Assembly: GCA_026008535.1 (NCBI GenBank)
Contig: BRKX01000007.1
Location: 7,835,001 to 7,899,000 of the forward strand
Source of the DNA: Perilla frutescens
Lineage: Eukaryota; Streptophyta; Magnoliopsida; Lamiales; Lamiaceae
Reading direction: 5' to 3'
DNA length: 64,000 nucleotides
Below are positions 22,812-35,180 of this stretch, piece by piece. Under the pieces are notes generated by a model, which worked only from the letters and a program-made list of their open reading frames with translations, ran no database searches and was not told where the DNA came from. Each line of letters opens with the position of its first letter. The stretch's first letter is position 1. The translations under genes and the position numbers were made by a program.

Positions 22812-24879
22812 CATGTAGCAAAAGCATGTTAAATAACTTAGAAACTTTTCACATACATTCATTTAATTAAATTTGACCAAATCGATAAATTGATTAATAA
22901 ATAATCCAACTCCAACTGTCATTGTCCGTCAGCCGGCCTCAAAACTTAGATATTTAATTCACATAATTAATAGCATTTCTTAGAACATTAATATAATTTA
23001 ATGCACTTACATAATAGCAATAAATCCATAAATAATTTTCATAAATATTTCGAGATGAGTTTATTTATAACCCACCTTCAGTGCTTCTGAGATTTTGAAA
23101 TCTGTTGAAATGTTTAAATTGATTCAATCTCTTCACCTTGGCCTACAAATCAATGAGATTCTAAATATTTAAATTGCTCCAATCTCTTCACCTTGGCCTA
23201 CAAATCAATGAGATTGTACTTAAGAACCCATTTTGGCTATTTCACTAATAGCTAAAATATATTACATATGTACCATAATAAATGTATATCTAAACATCGG
23301 GATCAATCGAGCTCGAATTATCTAAATGAACGTACATCAGGTATTGCATTAAATCACAAAACAATAGAACTTCTAGGTTACTCTTTGACATGTTGCTAGC
23401 TAGACTGTAATCAAAGGACTTTTCCATAATTAAGACATTTTAATTTGGGCAAGATAATACTTTTCTAAAAGATTGGGTATTAAAATTGGTATTTTTACCA
23501 CTTGATTTATACTCCATAACTTTGCTAAATTATCAAACGACCAACATCTCCTCTTTAAAATAAATAACAGCCCCTCAATTACGTAGGAAATATATCAAAA
23601 CAGCCCGAATTTATTGGACAATAAGGCCTTTTTTATTTCTAACATCAATTTATTGTGATGTATTTTAATGAATGGTATTGGGATGATATAGAGAATGAAT
23701 AAAATTCAGTTAGAAGGTCTAGCGAACTCCATTTTTAATGAAATCAGTGACTATATGATTATGAAAAGTTTTGTGACTCATAGTCAAAAATGAAATCAAC
23801 TTCAGTGTTTAAAATAAAATGGTAGAATTTTTAAGGATGAAAAGATGGTCTTTCAATAATTAGGACACACAAAATATCATAAACGTCCAAATGACGAATA
23901 GAATAGGTTCATGGAAATGTCTCGTCACGAGGAACAAGATATGTGACCGAGTAAGATTTAGAGAACAACATGATTTTAAAAATAGAATTAAGTCAACTTT
24001 GGGAGTCGTTTTCTCTATGTTTGGAATTTTCAAAAATCATTTCAAAGTATCATATGTTGCTTGATCTTGACAGTTCTATCTAGCGAGACTCTTATCGTAT
24101 ATTATATATGCTCGCAAGATAAACTCATTGTCCTTGAGCACGTGGTCCGGGACAAACATATAATTCATTAGGATCGATACATTTAACACATCATGCACCC
24201 CTTATTTTCACTGCGCTTCTCTCATTGCCGATAGATAATTGTAGAACATTTTTCCAGCTTGTACTCTCATCAAAGAAATTAAAACTCCTTGAAGCATATA
24301 TCTCTTATTTTGTATCATTTATTCGATTTATCCATCCGTTTATGTGTGAAGTTTAATTTCATATCCATATCTTCTTGACTGAATGTCTATGTGAATTACC
24401 TTTCTCAATCTGGCATGATTGAGATGAATATCCCATGTAGATGCACCATAATTTGTATGTATAGCTAAGCTAGCTTGTCGACTTCATCTCTATCTTGATT
24501 GGTATGATATATTTTTGCCCACGAAAATCTTTTGTTTCACTGTAAAATATTCGAGTATTTCTTGCCCTTTTTTTTTCGCTCATAGCACCTGCTATCTCGT
24601 TAGCTCCCTAGGATGGTAGATTCTGATTTCTTCTTGCACATGACATCAAAATAAACTTATCAAAGAAAGAAAACACTAGATCTACAAAAAGTACCAAGTT
24701 AACCTAATAACAAATTATCAAACTTGATCCAACAATATCGCACAATCGCCTATATCCAATCCACGTTCATCACCGTCCATCTGCTCATTGCCCAGGCTTC
24801 CAACAATAAAGTTCGAACACAACGCATGCAAAATACATCAGCAACAACTTCAAATGATGGTGCCAAAGTCTTCCATGAA
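22429..24879. repeat. Degenerate retroelement-like sequence with microsatellite and 55-bp duplication
   Basis: TGTAATCGCCCTGATCCC at about 22429 resembles the TGTAGCGCCCCGATCCC end of the gypsy-type LTRs further on, and AACCCACC near 23070 matches a block inside those LTRs. The stretch may therefore begin with a diverged LTR of that family. It holds a (TAA)n run at about 22762-22806 and two copies of a 55-bp unit (from 23113 and 23168, with CTCTTCACCTTGGCCTAC). The remainder shows no readable domain. Confidence 0.35.
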
Positions 24880-25916
24880 CTCGTTATCGCTTGTTGAGTA
24901 AACTTTATAATCGCATCTCCACAGGTTGGTGTAAAAGGTGGTGATTAGTCTACCTCGGTATTTCGCTAAGATGACAATTTTGATGTTAAACCTTGTTTGT
25001 AGCAGCCATCATCATCTAGCATATATCCACGAAAAGTACCAGTCTCTACATAGGTCGTTAAGTTACGTTTTTTTCTATATATCGATGCTTAATGTCTATC
25101 TTTCTAGCAGTAGGACAAACTCTTGACCAACCTTAACACATCCTCAATCTTAAAGACTTCTTCTAGCCAGATGTTGATTCATACAGAGTAACACTTGAAC
25201 ACCGAATCGGTCTCTTTCTTGGTATACATATAAAATGATGTAATCTGCTCATCAATCGTGATGTACATGTGGCAGTTCTTCTGAGCCATAAGTTTATGTT
25301 CAGTAATCAAAAGAAATGTTTCCTCAGTCAAACTATGTTCTTAGCAATCTTATAAGTATTTACAAGTTCAGCCTAAGTCCAACAACTATAGGCTAAGTTA
25401 ATCTTACGTTATCAACTTTCAAGTTCTCATTCCAGAGTATATATAACAAACACTTTTCGGCTATCACAGTTCAAAGTATGCATTCTACACATTCCCAACA
25501 TCACGAGTATGCACAAGGCATAAATAAACAAGTTCGTACAATTATGTAATCAACATAGTTTTTAGACAGAAATCAATATGCTCACAGACATATTTCAAAA
25601 CCAATATTCTATCAAAATAGCAACAGAGTATGCAATCCGCATAGTTAATTAGAGTATGCAATCAGCATAAAAATCAATCTTTCGAGGAATTCCCTTACTA
25701 TGGCGAATCCTAATCTTTTCTTTTCAGACAATCTTAACATTTAAACAAATAATGTAAACTTTTAAAAACTAAAATCCGCATATAAACATGCGTACCTTTT
25801 GGCTGTTGCATGAGTGACGAGCTGAGGGCTTATATAATATCACACGAGAATTTAATAAAAGATGAAATTAGACCCAGCAGGTCTGCAGAGTTGCAAACCT
25901 GGCTTTGATACCACTT
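24880..25916 (-). mobile_element. Internal domain of a non-coding LTR element (LARD-like), 5' end part
   Basis: Matches the internal domain of the complete element at about 49820-50865, block by block (for example GACGAGCTGAGGGCTTATAT). On the minus strand the LTR is followed by AAG and then the primer site TGGTATCAAAGC (25902-25913), one base off the initiator-Met-tRNA site TGGTATCAGAGC. There is no coding domain. It joins the LTR at 25917. Confidence 0.75.
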
Positions 25917-27440
25917 TATAGCGCCCCCGGTCTCGAAAGACCGTGGAAATGGACGCCACGGGGGTTGGAATTAAGAAGCTGGAAAGAAAGGGGTAATTTA
26001 AGTAACAAAACCTCAACAGAAGACTCAAAATATCTAAATATGCTTTTTAATACTTATACTGATCCAAAACATCAAGATCGAGATTCTTAGTATTTTAACA
26101 AAAGAGTAGCATAAGTGCGGAAGTTTATTTCCCAAAAGAATATTAACAAAAGGAGATAATGGAAAATAGATAAATAATAAAATCTCATCTCTCAACATCA
26201 TCACATCCACGCGCCAACCTACTGACCTGAAAATATTTAAAAAGATTTGAGTTGAGTACTAATGCACTCAGTGGATAAATTTTCACAATTCAAGTTATGC
26301 AAATCATTTTCTAAAAGTAATCTATCTGTGTCCATCCAGGTAGTGAAACTTAGGAGATTTTAAAGTTAAAAACAACCTAAGTTCACCAAAATATTTTATC
26401 GTGAAGCGCTTAAGAGTATCACCAGTCACTGCCCGCAACCTGTACTACATCACCAACACGTAAAGTTGAGTATGGCCAAACTATACCCAATGAGTGTAAC
26501 CAATAAGTGTTTCATTTTAGTCTCATCGACAAAGAGTAGGGCATGACGAATAATGCATGCATACTGTAGCTACTCACATTGACACAACACTGGTTTATGA
26601 GACTCCGACAATATACAATAGCACGTAAATATTTAACATAGATAGTCACATATGCAATTTTACAGAGCTTAATAACTCAAAAGATACAATTTGCAAAACT
26701 ATAGTATAGCCCATCTGAATGATAAATTTGTAACAGAGATAAGCTTTCAATCTCTGAATTGGTTCTGCTCAGGTTCTTATATCTCCTCTAGGCCTACAAC
26801 AACCAGTAATGACTTAGTTAGCCAAATGGCCTCTGTTAAATCTAAATCCCTAAGCTTCCTTTTTATATTTATCTTCCCAACTCTATTACTTGTTTACACA
26901 TTTTAAATATTAATAATTATTTTATACGCATAAACTTTAATTCACTAAATACTACTAGCACATAATTAAATCCATTACTTTACCTAAAAGTAATATAACA
27001 TAAGAACATTACTCAATCTAATAGTTTTAGAAGTCATGATAGCAACGTATATTGTATTAATGGTGAAAATAAAGTTTCCTATTTTAAGTTTTTTTTTAGA
27101 AATTGTAACACTTAATCTCGTATTTGTAAATATTGTACTACTTTTAATAAGAATTAATTCACTGATAGTATAAATTGATTCTAAGATTTTATCCAGTTAA
27201 ATACACTCATAATTAACCATAAATATTGTAAATACTAAATTACATATCTATAATCTTACAACTTTTAGATTAAATCAAATAATCACTTAAATAAACAACA
27301 TTTTCTCTATATCAATAACTCATAGCTCTGAATCTCAATCTATTAATACGTTTCTTAATGATATGCAATACAATCAAATTATAATTATTAAATATCAATA
27401 ATTTTGACCACTAAGATCAACTCTTCATGCTTGAATTAAC
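25917..27440 (-). mobile_element. 5' LTR of the LARD-like element, interrupted by Athila-like insertion
   Basis: Begins TATAGCGCCCCCGGTCTCG (TG changed to TA) beside the primer site and runs to the left edge of the Athila-like LTR. It shares the conserved hairpin block GAGTACTAATGCACTCAGTGG at about 26254-26274 and is closest to the solo LTR at 40715-42560. Its far end is missing here. Short frames inside are not genes. Confidence 0.75.
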
Positions 27441-28585
27441 TGATTAAGTCCAAATTTACATTTATAATTTTCGGTTTATGCTCACTAGACACTACTTAGG
27501 ACCACACCCGCAATTGGACGGGGTTAATTGCAGAAGCGATGAGCTTAACCCGAGTCGATCTCTCAAGGAAGACTTTATGTGAAAGAACTATCTATAGGCT
27601 ACATATGCTTTCGACAAAACAACTAAAATAAAATCTAAACATTCTAACACGGGGTTTGATGAGGATTATGCTACAAATTCGAAATAAACAATAAAGCAAG
27701 GTGATTAAATACAAAAACACAAATATAATCGAGATTAGAGGAAACAAGTTTGATTAAGGTATTAGGGTGTAGATTCTCTCAATGGTTTTGTCACTATGCT
27801 TAAGTCAAGTTGATAATGTTATTCTCACAAATATGATAGACCCTTCCAATTGGTTTAACTTCAATTCCTATCACCGTCTATCCGTTAAACCTCTCTTAGC
27901 TATACCATACATGCAAGATTAACATATTAGGCTTAGGAACCCCATGCACCTAACGTCGAAGGAACCAATTTCCGGATTTAGATTCACAATCAAGACTCCT
28001 CTAAATCCTATCAATGTTCAAGTAGTGATCAATTACCTAAACATGAAAAAGCACGATTCCAACAACAACAATCAACGAGAACAAGCATACATCAAAACCA
28101 CATCGATCATCTACCCCCTAATAGAGAGATTAGCCACTAAACATGCTCAAAACAACATAAATACCATAGAAAGAAGTCATCTCATAAATCAAATGCAAAT
28201 AACTCCAACTTCTACAATATTAAGTATCTTTCAATAGTTTTGGATAAATCCCCACAAACATCCAAGAAATACAAGAAAATACAAGAGAGACCTCCTTCGA
28301 GCTTAGCTTCCGCGGATGGCTCGTCGTCGGGCTTTTCTCGTCTTCCCTTCTCCTAGCTTGGCTTGGTTCCCTTCTTCTTCCTTATCTCCTCTTCCTCTTG
28401 TGAAGGTGATGGTGGAAATGGTGAAGGAAAATGGTGTAGAGATTAGTGTGTGTGAAAAGAGAGAGAGAATGGATGTAGAATGGTATGGTAGAGAGAGAGA
28501 GAGAGTGGAGTCAATTAGAATGAATGATGGTATCCTCCTTTTTGATCCCCCAAAATCTCAATTCATAAGAGAGAGAGAAGAGATC

Positions 28586-28643
<58 letters not shown>

Positions 28644-29259
28644 AAGGTGGTGGTGAAGTGATGGACATTAATTGTGAGAGATTTGGGAAGAGGATTTTGT
28701 GGAGAAAAAGTCCACAAAGTAGGCTTAGGGGAAATTAATCCCTACTCCCTAGTGCTAGATTAGGGTGGCTCAAGGATTGCTTGTCTCCAAAATGAGGAGG
28801 GAAGAAGAGGGATATGTTTATTCTAGAAGAGGGGGCGAGAGACGAGTGTAGAATGGTATGATCGGGTCGAACAGAGCAGATCGCGCGCCCGCGGGACCGT
28901 TGGAGAGTGCGCGCCCGCGGGAGTCTCCGCGCCCGCGGGGTGTCTCCGCCGAGAGCACCCTCGCGCGACCGCGGGTCTTGCGCGGCCGCGGGGTCTTTGC
29001 TCCTCCTTCCGGGTGCATCTCTTCCGGTCCGGGCTCATCTCTTCCGGCCTATCTTCGCGTCGTGCCACCTTATTACCTAAAAATTGAAATACTGCGTACA
29101 AATAGCTCAAGTTTTCCAAAACTTGGCTTATTCCACCATAAGAGCAGTAGAGAATAAAATCACACAAAAACCTATAGATAAATTAGAACAAAATACTAGA
29201 AAATACAAATGAAACATGCAAAATTATGCAATCAAAACACTACAAATAAACACCAAACA
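27441..29259 (-). mobile_element. 3' LTR of the Athila-like element
   Basis: Length 1819 bp. In element sense it starts TGTTTGGTGTTTATTTG and ends GGACTTAATCA. It contains a GA microsatellite at about 28587-28637 and a cluster of CGCGCCCGCGGG-type motifs at about 28880-29005. ATG frames in it (27944-28237, 28316-28738, 28858-29157) recur in the 5' LTR only because the repeats are alike; they are not genes. Confidence 0.9.
28587..28637. repeat. (GA)n microsatellite in LTR
   Basis: GA run; the same tract in the 5' LTR is at about 39531-39578 with a different length. Confidence 0.9.
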
Positions 29260-29275
29260 ACTCCCCCACACTTAG
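29260..29275 (-). promoter_or_regulatory. Polypurine tract next to 3' LTR
   Basis: In element sense CTAAGTGTGGGGGAG directly precedes the LTR start TGTTTGG. This is where plus-strand DNA synthesis would be primed. A second near-identical copy lies at 30235-30248. Confidence 0.8.
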
Positions 29276-30466
29276 CTCTTTGCTTGTCCTCAAGCAAATA
29301 AGAAATTAAAAATTTGAATCAAGAAGGAAATATTCACAAGGTGATTATGTAATTGACATTATGCATGGTTCCCACCAAAGCATTCATTATTCAAGAATGT
29401 GTACACAATATCCGATCAAGTGAATTGTTTGTCCCTTCAAGTCCAGGAAGACACGTTAGCCCATATTCAATTAAATTACATCCCCACAAATCAAATCCAA
29501 ACTTATTAAGATACAACATAAAGCGACAAAGGGGATTGCAAACTTAGGACAAGGGTCATTAGGTCAATTCATCGAGCATAGCCGAGCTTCCTAATGTGGT
29601 TTCCCATACTCATCATGCAACACGTGAAATGATTGACACACACATGAGAGGAGTAGAATCCGGAATGCAATCCCATTTATTTAAGTAAATTCACGGGGGG
29701 TATGGATCAAGAATCACAAGGTAAAACCTATAGGGAGGAAATCCCTAGTGTCCTTGTGTGGTTTCCCATACTCATAGTCGAATAAATCAACTAGAGGAGT
29801 AGAGATCCTTATTTTTCCCTTTTTTCTTTTTCTTCTTTTTTTTCTTTTTTTTTATATCGTGAATACGAGGATAAGTGATTAAGGGAAGTAATTTTCAAGA
29901 ACAAGGCCAAAATGTTTCCTATCCTTTCAAGGGCAAGACTCTTCAAGTCAATCATCAAATCGAGATCACATTCAAAAATAATTTATGCTCAAGAGTGAAA
30001 CCACGGACAAGTCATTCAATCATGAACATCTTGAAAAATAATTCCTTGAAGATTCATATAAAAAATTTTCAAATTTGACCATTGGGCAAGGCAAAATACT
30101 AAATGGGAGAATCACAACATACCTAAATAACTAAAACAACAATCATGCAATCAAAACTAACACAATCAACATAACAATATCACATAAAATATTTAAGCAA
30201 AAACAACAAGGTTCACTACATAACATAACCAGCGCTCCCCCACACTTAAAACATGCATTGTCCTCAATGTATGAAAACAAAATGCAATAAGAGAATAGGG
30301 GAAGGTAACACATTACGCATCGTAGAAGACTGGCAACAAGCGCTGGTTCTTACAAAACATACGACAAAACATCCAACGAGCAACGGAAGGGGGGGGGGGT
30401 GAACTGAAACAATAACAATACGCACACGAACACAAATAAAAAAGTACACAAAACACAAAAAAAACT
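29276..30466 (-). other. 3' non-coding region of the Athila-like element
   Basis: No coding domain. It contains the second PPT-like motif TAAGTGTGGGGGAG at 30235-30248 (element sense) and T/A-rich tracts near 29815-29855. Confidence 0.7.
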
Positions 30467-32005
30467 TCACTGCTCTGGTGGATCATAAGGTGGCGGCTGC
30501 GGTTGCGGGTAAGGATAGGAGATGGTCCAGTTGTTCCAGCTTTCCTCAAGGGCCGTCATCCTCTCGTCATGCCTGTCGAGGCGACCATAGATGTCCTGCC
30601 TCATGTCGCCAACGTCTTGACGGAGGGATCCCAACTCTTGGCGAAACTCGCCCATAGAAGCATCGAAACGGTCCTAGAATTGCCCCATGGTGTTGCTGTA
30701 GGACTGCTGGAACTGGCCCATGGAAGTATCAAAGTGCTGCTGGAATTGGCCCATGGAGTCAGTGAAGTTCTGCTGGAAGCTCTGCTGGAACTGCCCCATG
30801 GTGGTGTCAAAGTGGTCCTGGAAGGACCGCCAATCAGCTTGTGGCATCTGATACCCATGCTGGAGCATCGTGGAGGGATATGGCGGCGGCTGGTAGTGAG
30901 CCTGGTCATCTTGATCATCGTCGTCGGCTTCCTCTGCTTCGTCTTCTTCTTCTCCTCCCGCATTTTCTTCCTCATTTTCTTCGTCTTCGTTCTCTTCCTC
31001 GTCCTCATCATCATCATCACCATGTGGGGCTGAAGAGGAGCCGACCTCCCTGTAGCATCTGAGCGCCTCACGCTGAGCATTCATAAGTTTGGAGACGCAG
31101 GGGCGGTCGGTGTGAGGAACCAGTCTCCTCGAATCCAGGATAAGCTGGGCGCGCTTGAGCTCATCCACAGTGATCAAATACTCCTTGACTTTGCTCTGTC
31201 CGGCAGGGATGGCACCTGTGGGTGGAAGCACACCAAGCTTGACAGCAAGGGCGGTGATGAATGCACAAAAGGAGGGATGCATCTTGGTGCGTCTTGTCAT
31301 CTGCTGGATAGCTGTCCAGATGAAGTAGGACGGGCAGACCTTGGTCTTGTGGAGAGCACACCAAAGAAGATACAACTCAGTGGCATTGACCTTGTTGGCT
31401 TGTTCCTTTCCAGAGATGGAGTAGGCAAGAAACTTGTGCATGATGGCCAGGGCAGGGTCCTGAATGAAGCCAGTGGGTGTCCCCTGAGAATCCCAATTAC
31501 TGAACCCGGTGAGCTCGTGCCAGGCGGCAGCCGTGTTGAAGTCGGCTGGCCTCTCTCTGGGCCCAGTCGTCGAAAACCCAAAATATGACTTCATTCGAGC
31601 CAATGTCACCTCAAATTCCTCTCCCATCATACGAAAAGTAATTTTCGAATTTGCAGAATCAAGCTGGAATGAAACTAAGAACTCAAGGCACAACGGATTC
31701 AAACCAACATACTTCAATTTAGCAGATTTATCCAAAGTTAGCACCTTCAAATAGCTTTCCACCTTCCCATCAATTTTTAATGACTTCAACAAATTCCAAT
31801 CAAGATAACGGGGAGAGATGATCTCATAGCCAGTAAAAGCCTCATATCGGTTACCTTCGGCGTGAGTACGAACCGTGAATGGGCACCGATAGAGCTCTTG
31901 GAGATTCTTGTCTCCCTCTTGGTGTGAAGATGACGGGTTCTTCATCCGGGGCGGCATGACTGAGCCAGATAGACCAAGGAGAGGAGGTGAGGTCGAGCAA
32001 GACAC
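30467..32005 (-). pseudogene. Post-pol ORF of Athila-like element (ATHILA ORF-1-like), one stop
   Basis: The first part (32005-30674) gives 443 residues; a TAG at 30671-30673 is followed in frame by 62 more residues to 30467. The N-terminal ~270 residues, with YLKVLTLDKSAKLKYVGLNP and FRMMGEEFEVTLARMKSYFGF, resemble the ORF that plant Athila elements carry outside gag-pol. A strongly acidic D/E stretch follows (about residues 330-370), then a Pro/Tyr-rich segment. The C-terminus repeats MGQFQQ-FDTS units and continues as likely coiled coil (LGSLRQDVGDMRQDIYGRL). I see no transmembrane helix, so an envelope role is not supported. Function unknown. It is oriented like gag-pol and lies between pol and the 3' LTR. 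Confidence 0.7.
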
Positions 32006-32580
32006 GCGGAGAGGGTGCGGGAGCTGGAGCGCGGCCGCGGGGCAGCGCGCGGTCGCGGGAGCTAGGGTGCGCGGCCGCGGACTGCTGCGAGGTCGCGGAC
32101 TGGGGCGTAGTGTGGTGCGCGGCCGCGGGGTGTTGCGCTGTCGCGGGCTACTGGCGGAGCTGGGCGTGTCTGCGGTGGCGGAGCGGGAGCGGCGGTGGTT
32201 AGCGGCGGAGCGGCTGGGACGAGATGACCCGCGGTCGCGGAGTTTCGACGCGGTCGCGGTGACGAGGGTGGTGACGTGGAGGCGTGACGTGGGGAGGAGG
32301 TTTCCTTGGACTGCAATTTAGCAAAAATTGGGGTGAGAAGAAGAAAGGGAAATTTGGGGGTGAGGGAGAGGAGAAGGAGCTTCAAAAGCGGCGCAAGGGT
32401 TGGAGGAAATAGGGTTCCAAAGTGAGTGGTCCCCTTTTATAGGGGGCGGGGCGCGCGGCCGCGGCCGCGGGGCGCGAGGGTGGCGCGCCCGCGGGACTTC
32501 AATTTCGTCAAATTTCCTCGCGCGCTCGCGGAGTCCTTCCGCCGAGAGGGGGGTCACGCGGCCGCGGGACCTTCCTTAGC
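31990..32580. repeat. GC-rich spacer with repeated CGCGGCCGCGGG-type motifs
   Basis: Lies upstream of the post-pol ORF and slightly overlaps its start. About twelve copies of the motif CGCGG(C/T)CGCGG or CGCGCCCGCGGG occur, in a sharp GC peak compared with the flanks. The same motif is clustered in the LTR (28880-29005). ATG frames here on both strands are composition by-products. Confidence 0.7.
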
Positions 32581-32701
32581 CGTTTTTCTCTGCAATTTCT
32601 TCCCCTGCTTCACTTCTACTCAACCTGCACACAAACACAAAAAAAATACCAGACACACAAACACAAAATACATTAATTAACATAATTAAAAATAAGAAAA
32701 T

Positions 32702-32719
32702 CATGGGTTGCCTCCCATG
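32702..32719 (-). other. Conserved hairpin after pol (GGGAGGCAACCC)
   Basis: In element sense CATGGG-AGGCAA-CCCATG, a 6-bp stem with a 6-nt loop, about 50 bp after the end of the integrase reading frame and preceded by GAGCGCTG. A matching structure follows gag in the gag-only element (59083-59096). Role unknown. Confidence 0.6.
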
Positions 32720-32765
32720 CAGCGCTCATTTTAATGTCTCGAGCTAGACGAAGTTTTCGGAACAT

Positions 32766-35180
32766 TCAAGCGGAATTGACAAGTTTCAATTCCTCCACAT
32801 CGGCTTCATGCGAAAACCCTTCATAGTATGGCTTGACTCGATGTCCGTTCACTTGGAACGTAACATTCATCACTGGATTCTTCAATGTGACCACTCCGTA
32901 GGGGAACACTTCTTCAATGATAAATGGGCCGCTCCAACGTGATTTGAGTTTCCCGGGGAAAAGCCGCAATCTAGTGTTGAAAATGAGAACCTTCATGCCC
33001 GGCATGAGCTCTTTCTCGACAATTCACCTATCGTGTAGTCTCTTCACTTTGTCCTTGTAAATCTTGGCGTTGTCATAGGCTTTATTTCTCAATTCATCGA
33101 GCTCGGACAATTGCAAGGCTCGCTCCTTTCCCGCACTCACAAGATCAGAATTCACCGCCTTTATAGCCCAATAGGCTCGGTGCTCGATCTCGACGGGGAG
33201 ATGGCATGCTTTGCCATAAACAAGGCGGTATGGGCTCATTCCCAGAATGGTTTTGTAGGTCGTCCGGTACGCCCAAAGAGCATCCGGTAGCCTTTGTGAC
33301 CAATCCTTCCTCGTCACATTCACGGTCTTCTTCAAGATGTTTTGAATTTGTTTGTTGCTCGTCTCAACTTGACCGGAAGTTTGAGGATGATACGGTGTCG
33401 CCACCTTGTGAGTCACTCCATTTTTCTTCATTAATCTTGCAAAAAGCTTGTTGGTGAAATGAGTTCCTCCGTCACTTATGATCGCCCTAGGGAATCCAAA
33501 CCTACTCAAGATATGCTCCTGCACGAACTTGATAACCACATTAGCGTCACAAGACCTAGTGGGGATTGCTTCAACCCACTTTGAGACATAATCGACCGCT
33601 AAGAGGATATACTCGAAGCCAAATGAGTTAGGGAATGGTCCCATAAAATCAATACCCCAAACATCAAAAATTTCAACAACAAGATTGATATTTAAAGGCA
33701 TTTCATTTCTCCTCCCAATATTACCAAGTCTTTGACATTTATCACATGAAATGGAGTAAGCATGAGCATCTTTAAAAATTGAAGGCCAATACAAACCGGA
33801 TTGTAGAATCTTTCTAGCCGTCTTTTGCCCTCCAAAATGACCACCACAATGAGATGAGTGGCAAAAGGCTAGAACATCGGTTTGCTCCTCTTCCGGGACA
33901 CATCTTCGAATTATCTCGTCTTTTCCCAAATGGAAAAGGTACGGATCGTCCCAAAAGTAATACCTACACATTGCCAAAAATCTTTTCTTTTCTTGAAAAG
34001 AAAGGTTAGGTCTCAATTTATCACAACCAAGATAATTGACAATATCGGCATACCAAGGAGAGGAATTAAGCTCAAGAGCATGCTCATATGGAAATGTATC
34101 ACAATCGACTCCTTTTTCATGCAACAAATTGAAATTTTCATCAACGGGGAGGCGAGATAAATGATCCGCTACCACGTTTTCACACCCTTTTCTATCTTTA
34201 ATCTCAACATCAAATTCTTGCACAAGCAAAATCCACCTAATGAGTCTAGGTTTAGCTTGTGGTTTGGTCAACAAATGCCTTAAAGCCGCATGATCACTAT
34301 GCACGATTACTTTAGAACCTAAGATGTAGGATCTAAATTTATCCAAAGAAAACACAACGGCAAGCAATTCTTTTTCGGTTGTGGTGTAATTTACTTGAGC
34401 ACTATTCAAGGTAAGGCTAGCATAGTAAATTACACGAAGAATTTTATCAATACGTTGACCCAAAACGGCGCCAACGGCGGAATTTGATGCATTACACATT
34501 ATCTCAAATGGTAAGGACCAATCAGGGGGAACAACAACGGGTGCGGTGATCAATTTCTCCTTAAGAGTATTAAACGCATGCAAGCATTTTTCATCAAACT
34601 CAAAAGGAACATCTTGAGCAAGTAAATGGCATAGAGGTTGGCTAATTTTTGAGAAGTCTTTAATAAACCTACGGTAAAAACCGGCATGGCCTAGAAAACT
34701 TCTAATTCCTTTCACATTAATGGGTGGAGGCAATTTTTCAATCACATCTACCTTAGCCTTGTCTACACTCATTCCTTCTTTAGACACGACATGACCAAGA
34801 ACTATGCCACTAGTAACCATAAAATGACTCTTTTCCCAACTAAAAGTTAGGCTACTTTCAATGCATCTTTTCAAGACAAGTTCCAACTTCTCTAAGCAAT
34901 CGGAAAATGAGGATCCAAAAACCGAAAAATCATCCATGAATACCTCAATGAAGTCCCCAATCATTTCGGAGAAAATTGAGAACATACACCTTTGGAAGGT
35001 GCCCGGTGCATTGCATAGTCCAAATGGCATCCTTCGACACGCGAATGTGCCAAACGGGCACGTGAATGCGGTCTTGGCTTGGTCCTCCGGCGCGATGGCC
35101 ACCTGAAAATAACCCGATAAACCGTCAATAAAGCAATAAAAACTATGACCGGCTAGTTTATCAAGTATTTGACAATGAAA
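32766..35180 (-). pseudogene. pol: pol: reverse transcriptase (3' part), RNase H, integrase
   Basis: Copies the RNA into DNA and inserts it. Main open part 35102-33024 (692 residues): RT active-site FMDD (residues 55-58), RNase H around residues 199-275, integrase zinc finger H418/H422/C453/C456, and D485, D544, E580 in D,D(35)E spacing. An in-frame TAG near 33008-33010 separates it from the C-terminal piece (33005-32766), which carries a GPY/F-like SRWSGPFIIEEV module. Upstream, the RT is out of frame with gag by one base near 35177, where one A appears lost. The first RNase H acidic residue is Asn (MCNASN, residue 204), where relatives usually have Asp. The copy is inactive as read. Confidence 0.9.

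Noticed and set aside
28316..28738. 140-codon frame MARRRAFLVFPSP..., also at 39251
   Set aside because: Inside the Athila-like LTR, running through a GA microsatellite. The two copies differ by frame-changing indels.
30503..31033. 176-codon plus-strand frame
   Set aside because: Exact antisense of the post-pol ORF of the Athila-like element, which has domain support.
31908..32680. Several Arg/Gly/Ala-rich frames on both strands
   Set aside because: Produced by the repeated CGCGGCCGCGGG motif; composition only.
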